Shown here piece after piece: positions 43,339 through 51,988 of a DNA stretch of 64,000 bases. Positions within the stretch are counted from its first letter, which is position 1; each line of letters opens with the position of its first letter. Under the pieces are notes generated by a model that was not told the DNA's origin, ran no database searches, and was given only the letters and a program-made list of their open reading frames with translations. A program made the position numbers and the translations under genes. Origin of the DNA: Collinsella aerofaciens (GTDB lineage Bacteria > Actinomycetota > Coriobacteriia > Coriobacteriales > Coriobacteriaceae); contig NZ_JAQLFL010000008.1 in NCBI RefSeq assembly GCF_028206995.1, positions 69,546-133,545 of the forward strand, written 5' to 3'.

Positions 43339-44652
43339 ATGCAGGCACAGAAGGCGGATGGAACCCGCGACCTTATCGGCGCCGAGATGCGCGCCTGGCA
43401 AAAGATGCAGCAGATTGCGGCCGGCGTGTTCGAGCCGTTTGGTTTTAAACCCATCGAGACGCCCGCGATCGAGCAGGTTGACGTGTTTGTCCACGGTATC
43501 GGCCAGTCGACCGACGTCGTGCGCAAGGAAATGTTCCGCGTGTTCAGCGGTGCCAACCTGGAGCGCGTCTTTACCGAGGGCACCGACACCAAACTCAAGC
43601 CCAAGCAGCGCCTGGCACTTCGCCCCGAGGGCACGGCCGGCGTGGTGCGCGCCGTCGTCGAGAACAATCTGGTGCCCCAGGGCTCCACGCCGTTTAAGGC
43701 TTACTACGCCGAGGCCATGTTCCGCGGCGAGCGTCCCCAGAAGGGCCGCCTGCGCCAGTTCCACCAGGTGGGCATCGAGTGGCTCGGCGCTCCCGATCCG
43801 GCGGCAGACGCCGAGTGTATCATCATGCTCATGGAGTTCTACAAGCGCCTTGGTTTCGATCTTTCCAAGCTTCGTCTGCTCATTAACTCGATGGGCGATG
43901 CCCAGTGCCGTCCGGCCTATCGCGAGCAGGTCAAGCAGTTCATTCTCGATCACGCCGACGAGATGTGCGATGAGTGCCGCGAGCGCGCCGAGCTTAACCC
44001 GCTGCGCGCCTTCGACTGCAAGAACGACCATTGCCGCGAGATCATGGCCGAGGCCCCGCTGATGGGTGACAACCTGTGCGACGAGTGCCGCGAGCACTAC
44101 GAGCAGGTCAAGCGTTATCTGGATGCCGCCGGCATCGAGTATGTCGAGGATCCCACCCTGGTGCGCGGCCTGGACTACTACACCCGTACCGTCTTTGAGG
44201 TCGAGGCCCCCGGCGCCGGCGTCGGCTCCATCGGCGGCGGCGGCCGCTACGACGGCCTGGTCGAGCTCGAGGGCGGCAAGCCTACGGCCGGCGTCGGCTT
44301 CGCCGTCGGTTTTGAGCGCGCCCTGCTGGCCCTGCAGGCCTTTGGCAGTGATCTGGGTGCCGATGAGGCCCCGTGTGTCTACGTCGCCAACGCCGGCAAG
44401 GAGTTGCGCCAGAACGTCTTTACTATTACGCAGCAGCTTCGCGCCGCAGGGATTGTGACCGAGGCCGACTATCAGGGTCGCTCGCTCAAGGCTCAGTTTA
44501 AGCAGGCCGACAAGGTGGGCGCTAAGCTCATCCTAGTCCTGGGTGGCGACGAGCTTGCCGCCGGCAAGGTCAAGGTGCGCGACATGCAGAGCCATGACGA
44601 GGTACTGGTCGATTTGGCCAACGTTGTCGAGGCGGTTCGCGAGCGCCTGTAG
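43339..44652 (+). CDS. hisS: Histidyl-tRNA synthetase
   Basis: Class II synthetase for tRNA-His. Motif 2 region FRGERPQKGRLRQFHQVGIEWLG, histidine-A motifs LVRGLDYYTRTVFEV and GGGGRYDGLVE. The insertion near 205-255 contains cysteines (CDECRERAELNPLRAFDC, CREIMAEAP, CDECREHYE) that could bind zinc. C-terminal anticodon domain about 345-437. ATG 43339 has AGAAAGG about 8 bases upstream. 437 aa. Confidence 0.96.
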   Translation: MQAQKADGTRDLIGAEMRAWQKMQQIAAGVFEPFGFKPIETPAIEQVDVFVHGIGQSTDVVRKEMFRVFSGANLERVFTEGTDTKLKPKQRLALRPEGTAGVVRAVVENNLVPQGSTPFKAYYAEAMFRGERPQKGRLRQFHQVGIEWLGAPDPAADAECIIMLMEFYKRLGFDLSKLRLLINSMGDAQCRPAYREQVKQFILDHADEMCDECRERAELNPLRAFDCKNDHCREIMAEAPLMGDNLCDECREHYEQVKRYLDAAGIEYVEDPTLVRGLDYYTRTVFEVEAPGAGVGSIGGGGRYDGLVELEGGKPTAGVGFAVGFERALLALQAFGSDLGADEAPCVYVANAGKELRQNVFTITQQLRAAGIVTEADYQGRSLKAQFKQADKVGAKLILVLGGDELAAGKVKVRDMQSHDEVLVDLANVVEAVRERL

Positions 44653-44709
44653 CGCATCTTTTTGAGCTTCGGGCCTGCTAACGTGCCCTGCTCATGGAGA
44701 GCGATTGTT

Positions 44710-44748
44710 ACGGGGGTGTTTCGCTTTTATGCGGAATGCCCCCGTTTA
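44710..44748 (+). terminator. Terminator after hisS
   Basis: ACGGGGG...GCCCCCGT hairpin with internal TTTCGC/GCGGAA pairing, followed by TTTA. Confidence 0.6.
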
Positions 44749-44859
44749 CGTATGCCGCCCACCGAGAAATACGACCATTTAGGGCAAAAACCTTTGCAAT
44801 GCAGAAAATACTTTTGTGTGGTAAAGCGCAATCAGTGTCGAAAGTATTTCTCAAGCGCC

Positions 44860-44865
44860 TATAAT
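44860..44865 (+). promoter_or_regulatory. -10 box of ppc
   Basis: Perfect TATAAT, 45 bp before the proposed GTG start; the -35 region is not convincing. Confidence 0.5.
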
Positions 44866-44909
44866 GAATACCGCATGTTACGTGCATAGAAGGAGGAATG
44901 GGAGGAAAC

Positions 44910-47723
44910 GTGGCTGAGAACCTAAGCAACCAGTCTGTACCCGAAGCCGCGGCGCGCGTCGCTGCCGTGGTCAACCGCCTCGTTAACCGAATCGGCTCGA
45001 ATGCCGAGTCCAGGGAGCGTCTCGCCGAGATCGAGATCCCCGAGGAGCTGCGCGACAATCTGGCGCTGTTCTTGCGCCTGGAGCGCCGTGTGCTTAGCGA
45101 GTATGATCCCGAGATCGCGGACCTGTTCGACAAGATTTTGACAGCCGAGATTGTGGTCAATGCCGGCAACCCCGGTACCTGCGCTGCCGACGAAGCCGTC
45201 GACGAGCAGGGCGTGCCCACCGCCGACGAGCCCACTGCCGTGGCATTTCGTGAGGTCGTCGATTTGATCGACAGCCTGCCGCTCGATAAGCAGCAGGTCA
45301 TCGTTCGCGCCTTTACGAGCTTTTTCCATCTGGCAAACCTGTCGGAGGAGAACTACCGTGTGGCGCAGCTGCGCGAGCGCGAGGCCGGTGCGTCGACCGA
45401 TACCGAGGTCGATCCTGCCAACGAGCTTACCGTTGCCTATCACCAGCTGGTGAATGAGCTGGGTGTCGAGGGTGCCAACGAGCTGCTCGACAAGCTCGAG
45501 TTCCACCCTGTCTTTACCGCACATCCCACCGAGGCCCGTCGTAAGGCCGTCGAGGGCAAGATCCGCCGTATCTCCAACCTGCTGGAGGAGCGTCCGCGTC
45601 TGGGCGGCTCCGACCTGGTGGAGAACGAGCGCCATATGCTGCAGGAGATCGACGCCCTGGTGCGTACGAGTCCCATCGCGCTCAAGAAGCCCACGCCGGT
45701 CGAGGAAGCCGATACCATCATCGACATCTTCGATAACACGCTGTTCGACGTCATCCCCGTTATCTATCGTCGTTTTGACGATTGGGTGCTGGGCGACAAG
45801 GCCGGTACTGTGCCGCCGCTGTGCCCGGCGTTCTTCCATCCCGGCAGCTGGATCGGTTCCGACCGCGACGGTAACCCCAACGTCACCGCCAAGGTGAGCC
45901 GTGAGGTCGCCGCCAAGTACTTTACGCACATGGTGCTCAAGCTCGAGGACAAGTGCCGCCACATCGGCCGCAACCTCACGCTCGAGGCTACCTACAGCAA
46001 GCCGTCGGCCGAGCTCATTAACCTGTGGAACCATCAGGTCGAGATGAGCCCTCGTTACACGGCCCGCGCCGAGCTGATCTCCGAGCACGAGCCGCATCGC
46101 GCCGTCATGCTCGTCATGGCCGACCGCCTGAACGCCACCGTCCGTCGTATCACCGACACCATGTACCACAGCGCCGACGAGTTCCTGGATGACCTGCGCG
46201 TCGTCCAGCGTTCGCTGGCCGCCTGCGGTGCCGTCCGTGCTGCCTACGGCCCGGTCCAAACCATCATCTGGCAGGTCGAGTCCTTCGGCTTCCATATGGT
46301 CGAGATGGAGTTCCGTCAGCACTCCGTGGTGCATGCCCGCGCCCTTAAGGATATCCACGAGAACGGTATCCATGGCGACCTGCAGCCCATGACGCGCGAG
46401 GTCATCGATACCTTCCGCGCTATCGGCTCCATCCAAAAGCGCTACGGCAAGAAGATGGCGCACCGCTACATCATCTCGTTTACCAAGAGCGCTCAGCATG
46501 TGGCCGACGTCTTTGAGCTGGCGCACCTGTCCTTTGCACACGAGGAGGATGTCCCCGAGCTCGACGTGATCCCGTTGTTCGAGCAGCTCGAGGACCTCGA
46601 GGGCTGCGTCGACGTGCTCGATCAGATGCTTACGCTGCCCGTGGTGCAAAAGCGCCTTGCCCAGACCAACCGCCGCATGGAGGTCATGCTGGGCTATTCC
46701 GACTCTTCCAAGGATGCCGGTCCTACCACGGCCATGCTCGCGCTGCACTCCGCGCAGGAGCGCATCGCCAAGTGGGCAGAGAAGAACGATATCGACCTGG
46801 TGCTCATGCACGGTCGCGGCGGTGCCGTGGGCCGTGGCGGCGGCCCGGCCAACAAGGCCGTGCTGGCGCAGCCCAAGGGTTCGGTCAACTGCTTCTTTAA
46901 GCTTACCGAGCAGGGCGAAGTCATCTTTGCCCGTTACGGCAACCGCACGCTGGCTCAGCGCCATGTTGAGTCCGTTGCCGCCGCAACGCTTTTGCAGTCG
47001 GCCCCGAGTGTCGAGAAGACCAACACCGAGACCACGCAGAAGTTCTGGGATATGGCCGAGAAGCTCAACACTGCAAGCCACGAACGCTATCTGGACCTGC
47101 TGAACACCGAGGACTTTACACCGTGGTTCTCGACCGTGACGCCGCTGACCGAGGTCGGTCTGCTGCCGATCGGCTCGCGTCCCGCCAAGCGCGGTCTGGG
47201 CGCCAAGTCGCTCGATGACCTGCGTACCATCCCGTGGATCTTCAGCTGGAGCCAGGCGCGCATTAACCTGGCCGCTTGGTACGGTCTGGGCACCGCCTGC
47301 GAGCAGCTTGGCGATCTTGACCAGCTCAAGGCTGCCTACCAGGAGTGGCCGTTCTTCCGCACGTTCATCGACAACATCGAGATGTCGATTGCTAAGACCG
47401 ATCAGCGTATCGCCAAGATGTATCTGCACCTGGGCGATCGCCAGGATCTGTCCGAGAAGGTCTTTACCGAGATGCAGCTCACGCGTAAGTGGGTCCTTGC
47501 CATCGTCGGCGATGAGTGGCCGCTGCAGCGCCGCCGCGTGCTCGGTTGCGCCGTCCGCGTGCGCAACCCCTACGTCGACGCTCTGTCCATCGCCCAGGTC
47601 CGCGCCCTTCGCGAGGTGCGTATGAACCAGGACGAGATGGCCGAGGAGAAGAAGGCCGAGTACATGAGCCTGATTCTTTCGACTGTGACCGGCGTCTCGG
47701 CAGGATTGCAGAACACGGGGTAA
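44910..47723 (+). CDS. ppc: Phosphoenolpyruvate carboxylase
   Basis: Converts phosphoenolpyruvate and bicarbonate to oxaloacetate, the anaplerotic/fermentative C4 route. Catalytic motifs FTAHPTEARRKAVEGKI (His), GSDRDGNPNVTAKV, VMLGYSDSSKDAGPTTA and LMHGRGGAVGRGGGPANKA (PEP-binding loop) are all intact. C terminus ends NTG, the usual ppc end. GTG 44910 is chosen because GGGAGG lies 4 bases upstream; ATG 44898 is only 1 base after AGGAGG. 937 aa. Confidence 0.96.
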   Translation: MAENLSNQSVPEAAARVAAVVNRLVNRIGSNAESRERLAEIEIPEELRDNLALFLRLERRVLSEYDPEIADLFDKILTAEIVVNAGNPGTCAADEAVDEQGVPTADEPTAVAFREVVDLIDSLPLDKQQVIVRAFTSFFHLANLSEENYRVAQLREREAGASTDTEVDPANELTVAYHQLVNELGVEGANELLDKLEFHPVFTAHPTEARRKAVEGKIRRISNLLEERPRLGGSDLVENERHMLQEIDALVRTSPIALKKPTPVEEADTIIDIFDNTLFDVIPVIYRRFDDWVLGDKAGTVPPLCPAFFHPGSWIGSDRDGNPNVTAKVSREVAAKYFTHMVLKLEDKCRHIGRNLTLEATYSKPSAELINLWNHQVEMSPRYTARAELISEHEPHRAVMLVMADRLNATVRRITDTMYHSADEFLDDLRVVQRSLAACGAVRAAYGPVQTIIWQVESFGFHMVEMEFRQHSVVHARALKDIHENGIHGDLQPMTREVIDTFRAIGSIQKRYGKKMAHRYIISFTKSAQHVADVFELAHLSFAHEEDVPELDVIPLFEQLEDLEGCVDVLDQMLTLPVVQKRLAQTNRRMEVMLGYSDSSKDAGPTTAMLALHSAQERIAKWAEKNDIDLVLMHGRGGAVGRGGGPANKAVLAQPKGSVNCFFKLTEQGEVIFARYGNRTLAQRHVESVAAATLLQSAPSVEKTNTETTQKFWDMAEKLNTASHERYLDLLNTEDFTPWFSTVTPLTEVGLLPIGSRPAKRGLGAKSLDDLRTIPWIFSWSQARINLAAWYGLGTACEQLGDLDQLKAAYQEWPFFRTFIDNIEMSIAKTDQRIAKMYLHLGDRQDLSEKVFTEMQLTRKWVLAIVGDEWPLQRRRVLGCAVRVRNPYVDALSIAQVRALREVRMNQDEMAEEKKAEYMSLILSTVTGVSAGLQNTG

Positions 47724-47746
47724 TCGATAGCCCTGTGGCTCTCACC

Positions 47747-47873
47747 GGGATCCGATGGGTTTCCCTCTGAATGCGTCCTCGCACTTGAAGCCCCCTTATC
47801 CTGCTCCTTCGGAGCCACGGATAAGGGGGCTTCGTGCTGCGGAATGCATTCAGAGGGAAACCCGTCGGGTCCC
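47747..47873. repeat. Nested palindrome with conserved internal loop (copy 1, after ppc)
   Basis: Outer arms of 28 bp, 47747-47774 and 47846-47873 (two T-G wobbles). Internal loop: left GTCCTCGCACTT (47775-47786), right GTGCTGCGGAAT (47834-47845), in which GCAC pairs with GTGC. Inner arms GAAGCCCCCTTATCC (47787) and GGATAAGGGGGCTTC (47819). Apical GCTCC-TTC-GGAGC. Begins 23 bp after the ppc stop. Confidence 0.88.
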
Positions 47874-47986
47874 TTCGTCCTCGGTCTTCGGCGGATTACT
47901 GCTGGGGGAATAATGGCGCGCTTCGCGCGTTTTGGATGGGGTCTATCCCGGTGGCGCATTTGGCGCTTCTCGCCTTACGACTGTAG

Positions 47987-48022
47987 CGGCCGCGGTCCCA
48001 AGTGAGATCGCGGCCGTTTTGT
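47987..48022 (+). terminator. Terminator downstream of ppc
   Basis: CGGCCGCG / CGCGGCCG hairpin followed by TTTTGTTG. Confidence 0.7.
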
Positions 48023-48143
48023 TGTGGGTCAAATATGAACGTTGTGTTAATGAGTCGGTGGACGGTGGTGTTTCTCGGTGAGCGGCGTATCCTTCCAACG
48101 GTTTATCTAGTGTGTCAGTTGAAAAGGAAGAGGGCGCTCGTCA

Positions 48144-49421
48144 TTGTTTGAATGTGAACTGCCGTTTGACCACAAGACGTTGCATCTGGAGCTCGAGGAT
48201 AAGAACTTCGCGGGTGTGATGGAAGGTCATCAAAACGAGTTTAAGACCACGAAATCGCAGGAAGAGCTGGTAGAGGAGTCGCTTGCCAACCCTTATGGCT
48301 CGCCGTCGCTCGAGGAGCTTTGTGCTGGCAAGAAGGATATCGTCATCATTAGCTCCGACCATACGCGTCCCGTTCCCTCGCGTGTGACGATGCCTATTCT
48401 GCTGCATCACATCCATTCTGCTGCGCCCGAGGCTCGCGTGCGCATTTTGGTTGCTACGGGTATGCATCGTCCGTCGACGCATGAGGAACTCGTCAACAAG
48501 TACGGCGAGGAGATCGTTGCCAACGAGGAAATCGTTATGCACGTCGCGACTGACGACAGCATGATGAAAAAGATCGGCACCCTGCCTTCTGGTGGCGAGT
48601 GCATCATCAACAAGATTGCCGCCGATTGCGATCTGCTGCTTGCCGAGGGCTTTATTGAGCCGCACTTCTTTGCCGGTTTCTCTGGTAGCCGCAAGTCCGT
48701 CCTGCCTGGCATCGCCAGCTACAAGACCATCATGTACAACCACAACGGTCAGTTTGTGAATGATTCCCACTCGCGTGCCGGCAACCTGTGCCGCAACCAC
48801 GTGAGCGAGGACATGTTTGCTGCTGCCGAGATGGCTCACCTTGCCTTTGTGCTTAACGTGGTGCTCAACGGCAAGCACGAGGTCATCGGCTCCTTTGCCG
48901 GCGATATCCACAAGGCGCACGAGGCTGGCTGCGAGTTCGTGAAGAGCCTTGCCGGCGTTGAGCCCGTCGAGTGCGAGATTGCCATCACCACCAACGGCGG
49001 CTACCCGCTCGACCAGAACATCTACCAGGCCGTGAAGGGCATGTGCTCTGCCGAGGCCACGCTTCCCGAGGGCGGCGTGATCATCGACGTCGCCGGCTGT
49101 GCCGACGGTCACGGTGGCGAGGGCTTCTATCACAACATCGCTGACAACGATCCGGCAGAGTTTGAGCGCGCCTGCATCGACCGTCCTAAGGACGAGACCC
49201 TGCCCGACCAGTGGACGAGCCAGATTTTTGCCCGCATCCTGGCGCATCATCCTGTGATCATGGTTACCGACCTGTGCGATCACCGGATGATCAAGGATAT
49301 GCACATGACGCCGGTCAACACCCTCGATGAGGCGCTCAAGCTCGCCTTTGAGATGAAGGGTGCCGATGCCAAGGTGGCCGTCATTCCCGATGGCCTGGGC
49401 GTTGTCGTCGCTCAGCACTAG
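48144..49421 (+). CDS. larA: Nickel-pincer lactate racemase LarA
   Basis: LarA interconverts D- and L-lactate (or a related 2-hydroxyacid) using the nickel-pincer nucleotide cofactor. Family residues are visible: SSDHTRPVPSR, ATGMHRPSTHEEL, EPHFFAGFSGSRKSVLPGI (lysine that binds the cofactor, plus His) and YNHNGQF. 425 aa. TTG 48144 is the start used, after AAGGAAGAGGGCG; the start is unusual and other starts are not evident. LarA homologues can act on substrates other than lactate. Followed by a LarD-like aquaporin. Confidence 0.92.
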   Translation: MFECELPFDHKTLHLELEDKNFAGVMEGHQNEFKTTKSQEELVEESLANPYGSPSLEELCAGKKDIVIISSDHTRPVPSRVTMPILLHHIHSAAPEARVRILVATGMHRPSTHEELVNKYGEEIVANEEIVMHVATDDSMMKKIGTLPSGGECIINKIAADCDLLLAEGFIEPHFFAGFSGSRKSVLPGIASYKTIMYNHNGQFVNDSHSRAGNLCRNHVSEDMFAAAEMAHLAFVLNVVLNGKHEVIGSFAGDIHKAHEAGCEFVKSLAGVEPVECEIAITTNGGYPLDQNIYQAVKGMCSAEATLPEGGVIIDVAGCADGHGGEGFYHNIADNDPAEFERACIDRPKDETLPDQWTSQIFARILAHHPVIMVTDLCDHRMIKDMHMTPVNTLDEALKLAFEMKGADAKVAVIPDGLGVVVAQH

Positions 49422-49470
49422 TACGCGGCCTAAACGAATCGTTTATAACCGACAAGAAAGATAAGGTTTT

Positions 49471-50202
49471 ATGCTTACCAAACTCCTCTGCGAATTCGGC
49501 GCAACGGCCCTCATGATCATCTTTGGCGTGGGCGTGCACTGCGATACCGTGCTCAAGGGCACCAAGTATCAGGGCTCCGGCCACATGTTTGCCATCACCA
49601 CCTGGTCTTTTGGCATCTCAGTCTGCCTGTTTGTCTTTGGCGGCGCCGTGTGCATGAACCCCGCCATGGTGCTTGCCCAGTGCATCGTCGGCCTGGTGCC
49701 GTGGAGCAGCTGCATCCCCTTCATGGTTGCCGATATGCTCGGCGGCTTTGCGGGTGCCGTGATCGCGTGGTCGATGTATGCCGATGAGTTCAAGGCTTCC
49801 GATGGTGTCATCGATCCCATTGCTCAGCGCAACATCTTCTCGACCAACCCAACCACCGAGGGCACGAACTATGCCCGCAACTTCTTCTGCGAGGCTATCT
49901 GCACCTTCGTGTTCATCAGCGCCATCCTTGCTGCCGCTAGCCGCGCCGGCGAGAACGTTTTGATGCTCGCTATCTGCGTCGGTCTGATCGTTTGGGCTGT
50001 TGGCATGGGCATGGGCGGCATCACCGGCTTCGCCATGAACCAGGCCCGTGACCTTGGTCCTCGCATGGCCTATCAGGTGCTGCCGATCAAGAACAAGGCC
50101 GACAACAACTGGAAGTACGGCCTGCTCGTTCCTGGCATCGCTCCGTTTGTCGGTGCCGCTCTGGCCGCGCTGTTTGTGCATGGTTTCTTGGGCATGTTCT
50201 AG
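49471..50202 (+). CDS. larD: MIP/aquaporin family channel, LarD-like
   Basis: 243-aa six-helix aquaglyceroporin. First half-helix motif is NPA (in AVCMNPAMVLAQ); the second is NQA (in FAMNQARDLGPR), where GlpF has NPARDFGP. The position directly after larA matches LarD, a lactic-acid channel in lactobacilli (context-based symbol). AAGAAAGATAAGG precedes the ATG. Confidence 0.85.
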   Translation: MLTKLLCEFGATALMIIFGVGVHCDTVLKGTKYQGSGHMFAITTWSFGISVCLFVFGGAVCMNPAMVLAQCIVGLVPWSSCIPFMVADMLGGFAGAVIAWSMYADEFKASDGVIDPIAQRNIFSTNPTTEGTNYARNFFCEAICTFVFISAILAAASRAGENVLMLAICVGLIVWAVGMGMGGITGFAMNQARDLGPRMAYQVLPIKNKADNNWKYGLLVPGIAPFVGAALAALFVHGFLGMF

Positions 50203-50228
50203 TCCAAGGCTACATAGTTGTCCGCTGG

Positions 50229-50344
50229 CCGCATGGGGTAACTTCCCAGCGCGTCCTCGGACATGCAAAAAAGGCTCGCTGCGCACTTCGTGCGGCGAGC
50301 CTTTTTGCGTCCTGCGGAATGCGCTGGGAAGTTACCCCATGCGG
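50229..50344. repeat. Nested palindrome with conserved internal loop (copy 2, after larD)
   Basis: Outer 24-bp arms 50229-50252 and 50321-50344 (left arm starts CCGCATGGGGTAACTT). Internal loop: left GTCCTCGGACAT (50253-50264), right GTCCTGCGGAAT (50309-50320), in which GGAC pairs with GTCC. Inner arms GC-A6-GGCTCGC (50265) and GCGAGCC-T5-GC (50295). Begins 27 bp after the larD stop. Arms share nothing with copy 1; the loop does. Confidence 0.88.
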
Positions 50345-50524
50345 ACAGCTGCGGGGTCTTTGTTGCGTTCGTACAAGCAACCCAACATATATATCTGAAT
50401 TTGGATGGGAGGGGCTTGTTGCTGGTAGGGGCGTTGGGCTTCTGTCGACACTTTGGGATGGATTGTGCTTTGGGTTGGGGCGGGGCTTTGAGATGAGGGC
50501 GGAACTTTGGGATGAGGGGTTTAC

Positions 50525-51064
50525 TTAGTTGAAGAGGGGTTTTATGGCCGAGAGGTAGTCTTTGGCTACGTCGGCTTTGTCTGCTTGGAAGTTGTGCCAG
50601 GCCCACCATTGGACGGTGGCTACGAAGCTTGAGGCTATGTGGTGTAGTAAGAAGCTGCGGTCCATGGTGGCGGCGGGGCCGTTTGGGTCGCTAGGGACGG
50701 TTTCGGCTGCTCGTGACATGATGGTCTTGCGTAGGCAGTCGGCGAAGACGCGTGAGCCGGCGCCGGCTACGAGGGCTCGAACGCCCTGGCGGCGCTCCCA
50801 GAGGTTGTTGAGGATATGCTCGACCTGCACGAGTGGGTCGTCGAGCGGTGTGCCATCGTCGTCGAGGGCGTGGGTGCAGATGTCGCTCACGAGCTCGGAC
50901 AGTAGGTCGTCTTTGCTCTTAAAGAGGCCGTAGAATGTCGCGCGGCCTACGTGAGCACGAGCGATGATGTCGCCGACGGTAATCTTGCCGTAATCCTCTT
51001 CGCGTAGCAGCTCGGAGAACGCCGCAACGATGGCAGCGCGACTTTTTTCTTTGCGGGCATCCAT
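50525..51064 (-). CDS. TetR family transcriptional regulator
   Basis: 179 aa. N-terminal helix-turn-helix: SRAAIVAAFSELLREEDYGKITVGDIIARAHVGRATFYGLFKSKDDLL, residues 8-55. C-terminal ligand domain with aromatic WWAWHNFQ. Encoded 2 bp after larC1 on the same strand, so it likely regulates the larB-larC unit and perhaps larA. Confidence 0.92.
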   Translation of the reverse strand: MDARKEKSRAAIVAAFSELLREEDYGKITVGDIIARAHVGRATFYGLFKSKDDLLSELVSDICTHALDDDGTPLDDPLVQVEHILNNLWERRQGVRALVAGAGSRVFADCLRKTIMSRAAETVPSDPNGPAATMDRSFLLHHIASSFVATVQWWAWHNFQADKADVAKDYLSAIKPLFN

Positions 51065-51066
51065 GG

Positions 51067-51978
51067 CTATGCATCCACGTCAACGAGCAGGCAACGGAGC
51101 GTGCCGGAGCAGCCCTCGTAGGGGCGCTTACCGGCGCCGTAGCCGACGGCTTCGATACGATAGCGTGAGGGCAGTTGGTCGGACCTGCGCAGCGCGGTGA
51201 CGATGGCGGCGCCCGTGGGCGTCACGAGCTCGCCAGCGACCGGTGCGGGCGTGAGGGCGATATTGCCCGCCTGGCACAGGTTGACGACAGCGGGGACGGG
51301 AATGGGCATAGGGCCGTGGGCGCAGCGAATGGTTCCGTGGCCTTCGGAGAGCGATTCGACCACGATGTCCTCAATACCTAGGTCATCGAGGCAGATGGCG
51401 ACAGAGCAGACGTCGACGATGGAATCGACGGCGCCTACCTCGTGGAACATGACGGTCTCGGGCGTTTTGCCGTGGGCCTTTGCCTCGGCGGCGGCGAGCG
51501 CGGTAAAGATGGCGTGCGCACGACGCTTGGCGCCATCGCTTAACTGCGAGCCGTCGATGATGGCGGTGACGTCCGCCAAAGAACGGTGGTGATGGTGGTG
51601 GGCGTGATGGTGACCCTCGTGGCCATGGCCGTGGGTCTCATGATCATGCTCATGGCAGTGCTCATGCTCGTCATGGTCATGATGGTGGTGCTCGTGCTCG
51701 TGCGTGTGCTCGGCAGCTGCTTCGTTGCCGTAGAGCCATGCCATGTCGTGGTCGTGGTTCTCGAGCTCTTCTGCCAGCTGAACGTCGAAATCGCAGGCGT
51801 CGATGCCATGCTTGTTTACGCGCGTGACGGCGATCGTAAAGCCGTCGACCGGCAGTGTGGCGAGCTGTTCGCGCAGGTGCTCCTCGCTGGCGCCCAGGTC
51901 GAGCAGGGCCGCGACGGTCATATCGCCGCTGATGCCCGAGGTGCCGTCGATGATAAGCGTGTGCTGATGATTGGACAT
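51067..51978 (-). CDS. larC: Nickel insertion protein LarC, LarC1 part only
   Basis: 303 aa. LarC inserts nickel into the LarA cofactor (CTP-dependent cyclometallase). N-terminal motif TLIIDGTSGISGDMTVAALLDLG; C-terminal GYGAGKRPYEGCSGTLRCLL ends the LarC1 domain. A histidine-rich insert at about residues 85-135 (alternating H, E, D and G) should bind nickel. The LarC2 domain that normally follows, by fusion or by programmed frameshift in Lactiplantibacillus, is absent: the reading frame stops and a TetR gene begins 2 bp later. Confidence 0.88.
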   Translation of the reverse strand: MSNHQHTLIIDGTSGISGDMTVAALLDLGASEEHLREQLATLPVDGFTIAVTRVNKHGIDACDFDVQLAEELENHDHDMAWLYGNEAAAEHTHEHEHHHHDHDEHEHCHEHDHETHGHGHEGHHHAHHHHHRSLADVTAIIDGSQLSDGAKRRAHAIFTALAAAEAKAHGKTPETVMFHEVGAVDSIVDVCSVAICLDDLGIEDIVVESLSEGHGTIRCAHGPMPIPVPAVVNLCQAGNIALTPAPVAGELVTPTGAAIVTALRRSDQLPSRYRIEAVGYGAGKRPYEGCSGTLRCLLVDVDA

Positions 51979-51988
51979 GGAATGCTCC

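Noticed and set aside
44922-47429. 835-codon minus-strand open frame
   Set aside because: Complete shadow of ppc.
51000-51100. Programmed frameshift from larC1 into larC2
   Set aside because: The downstream frame encodes a clear TetR protein and no LarC2 sequence appears in any frame.
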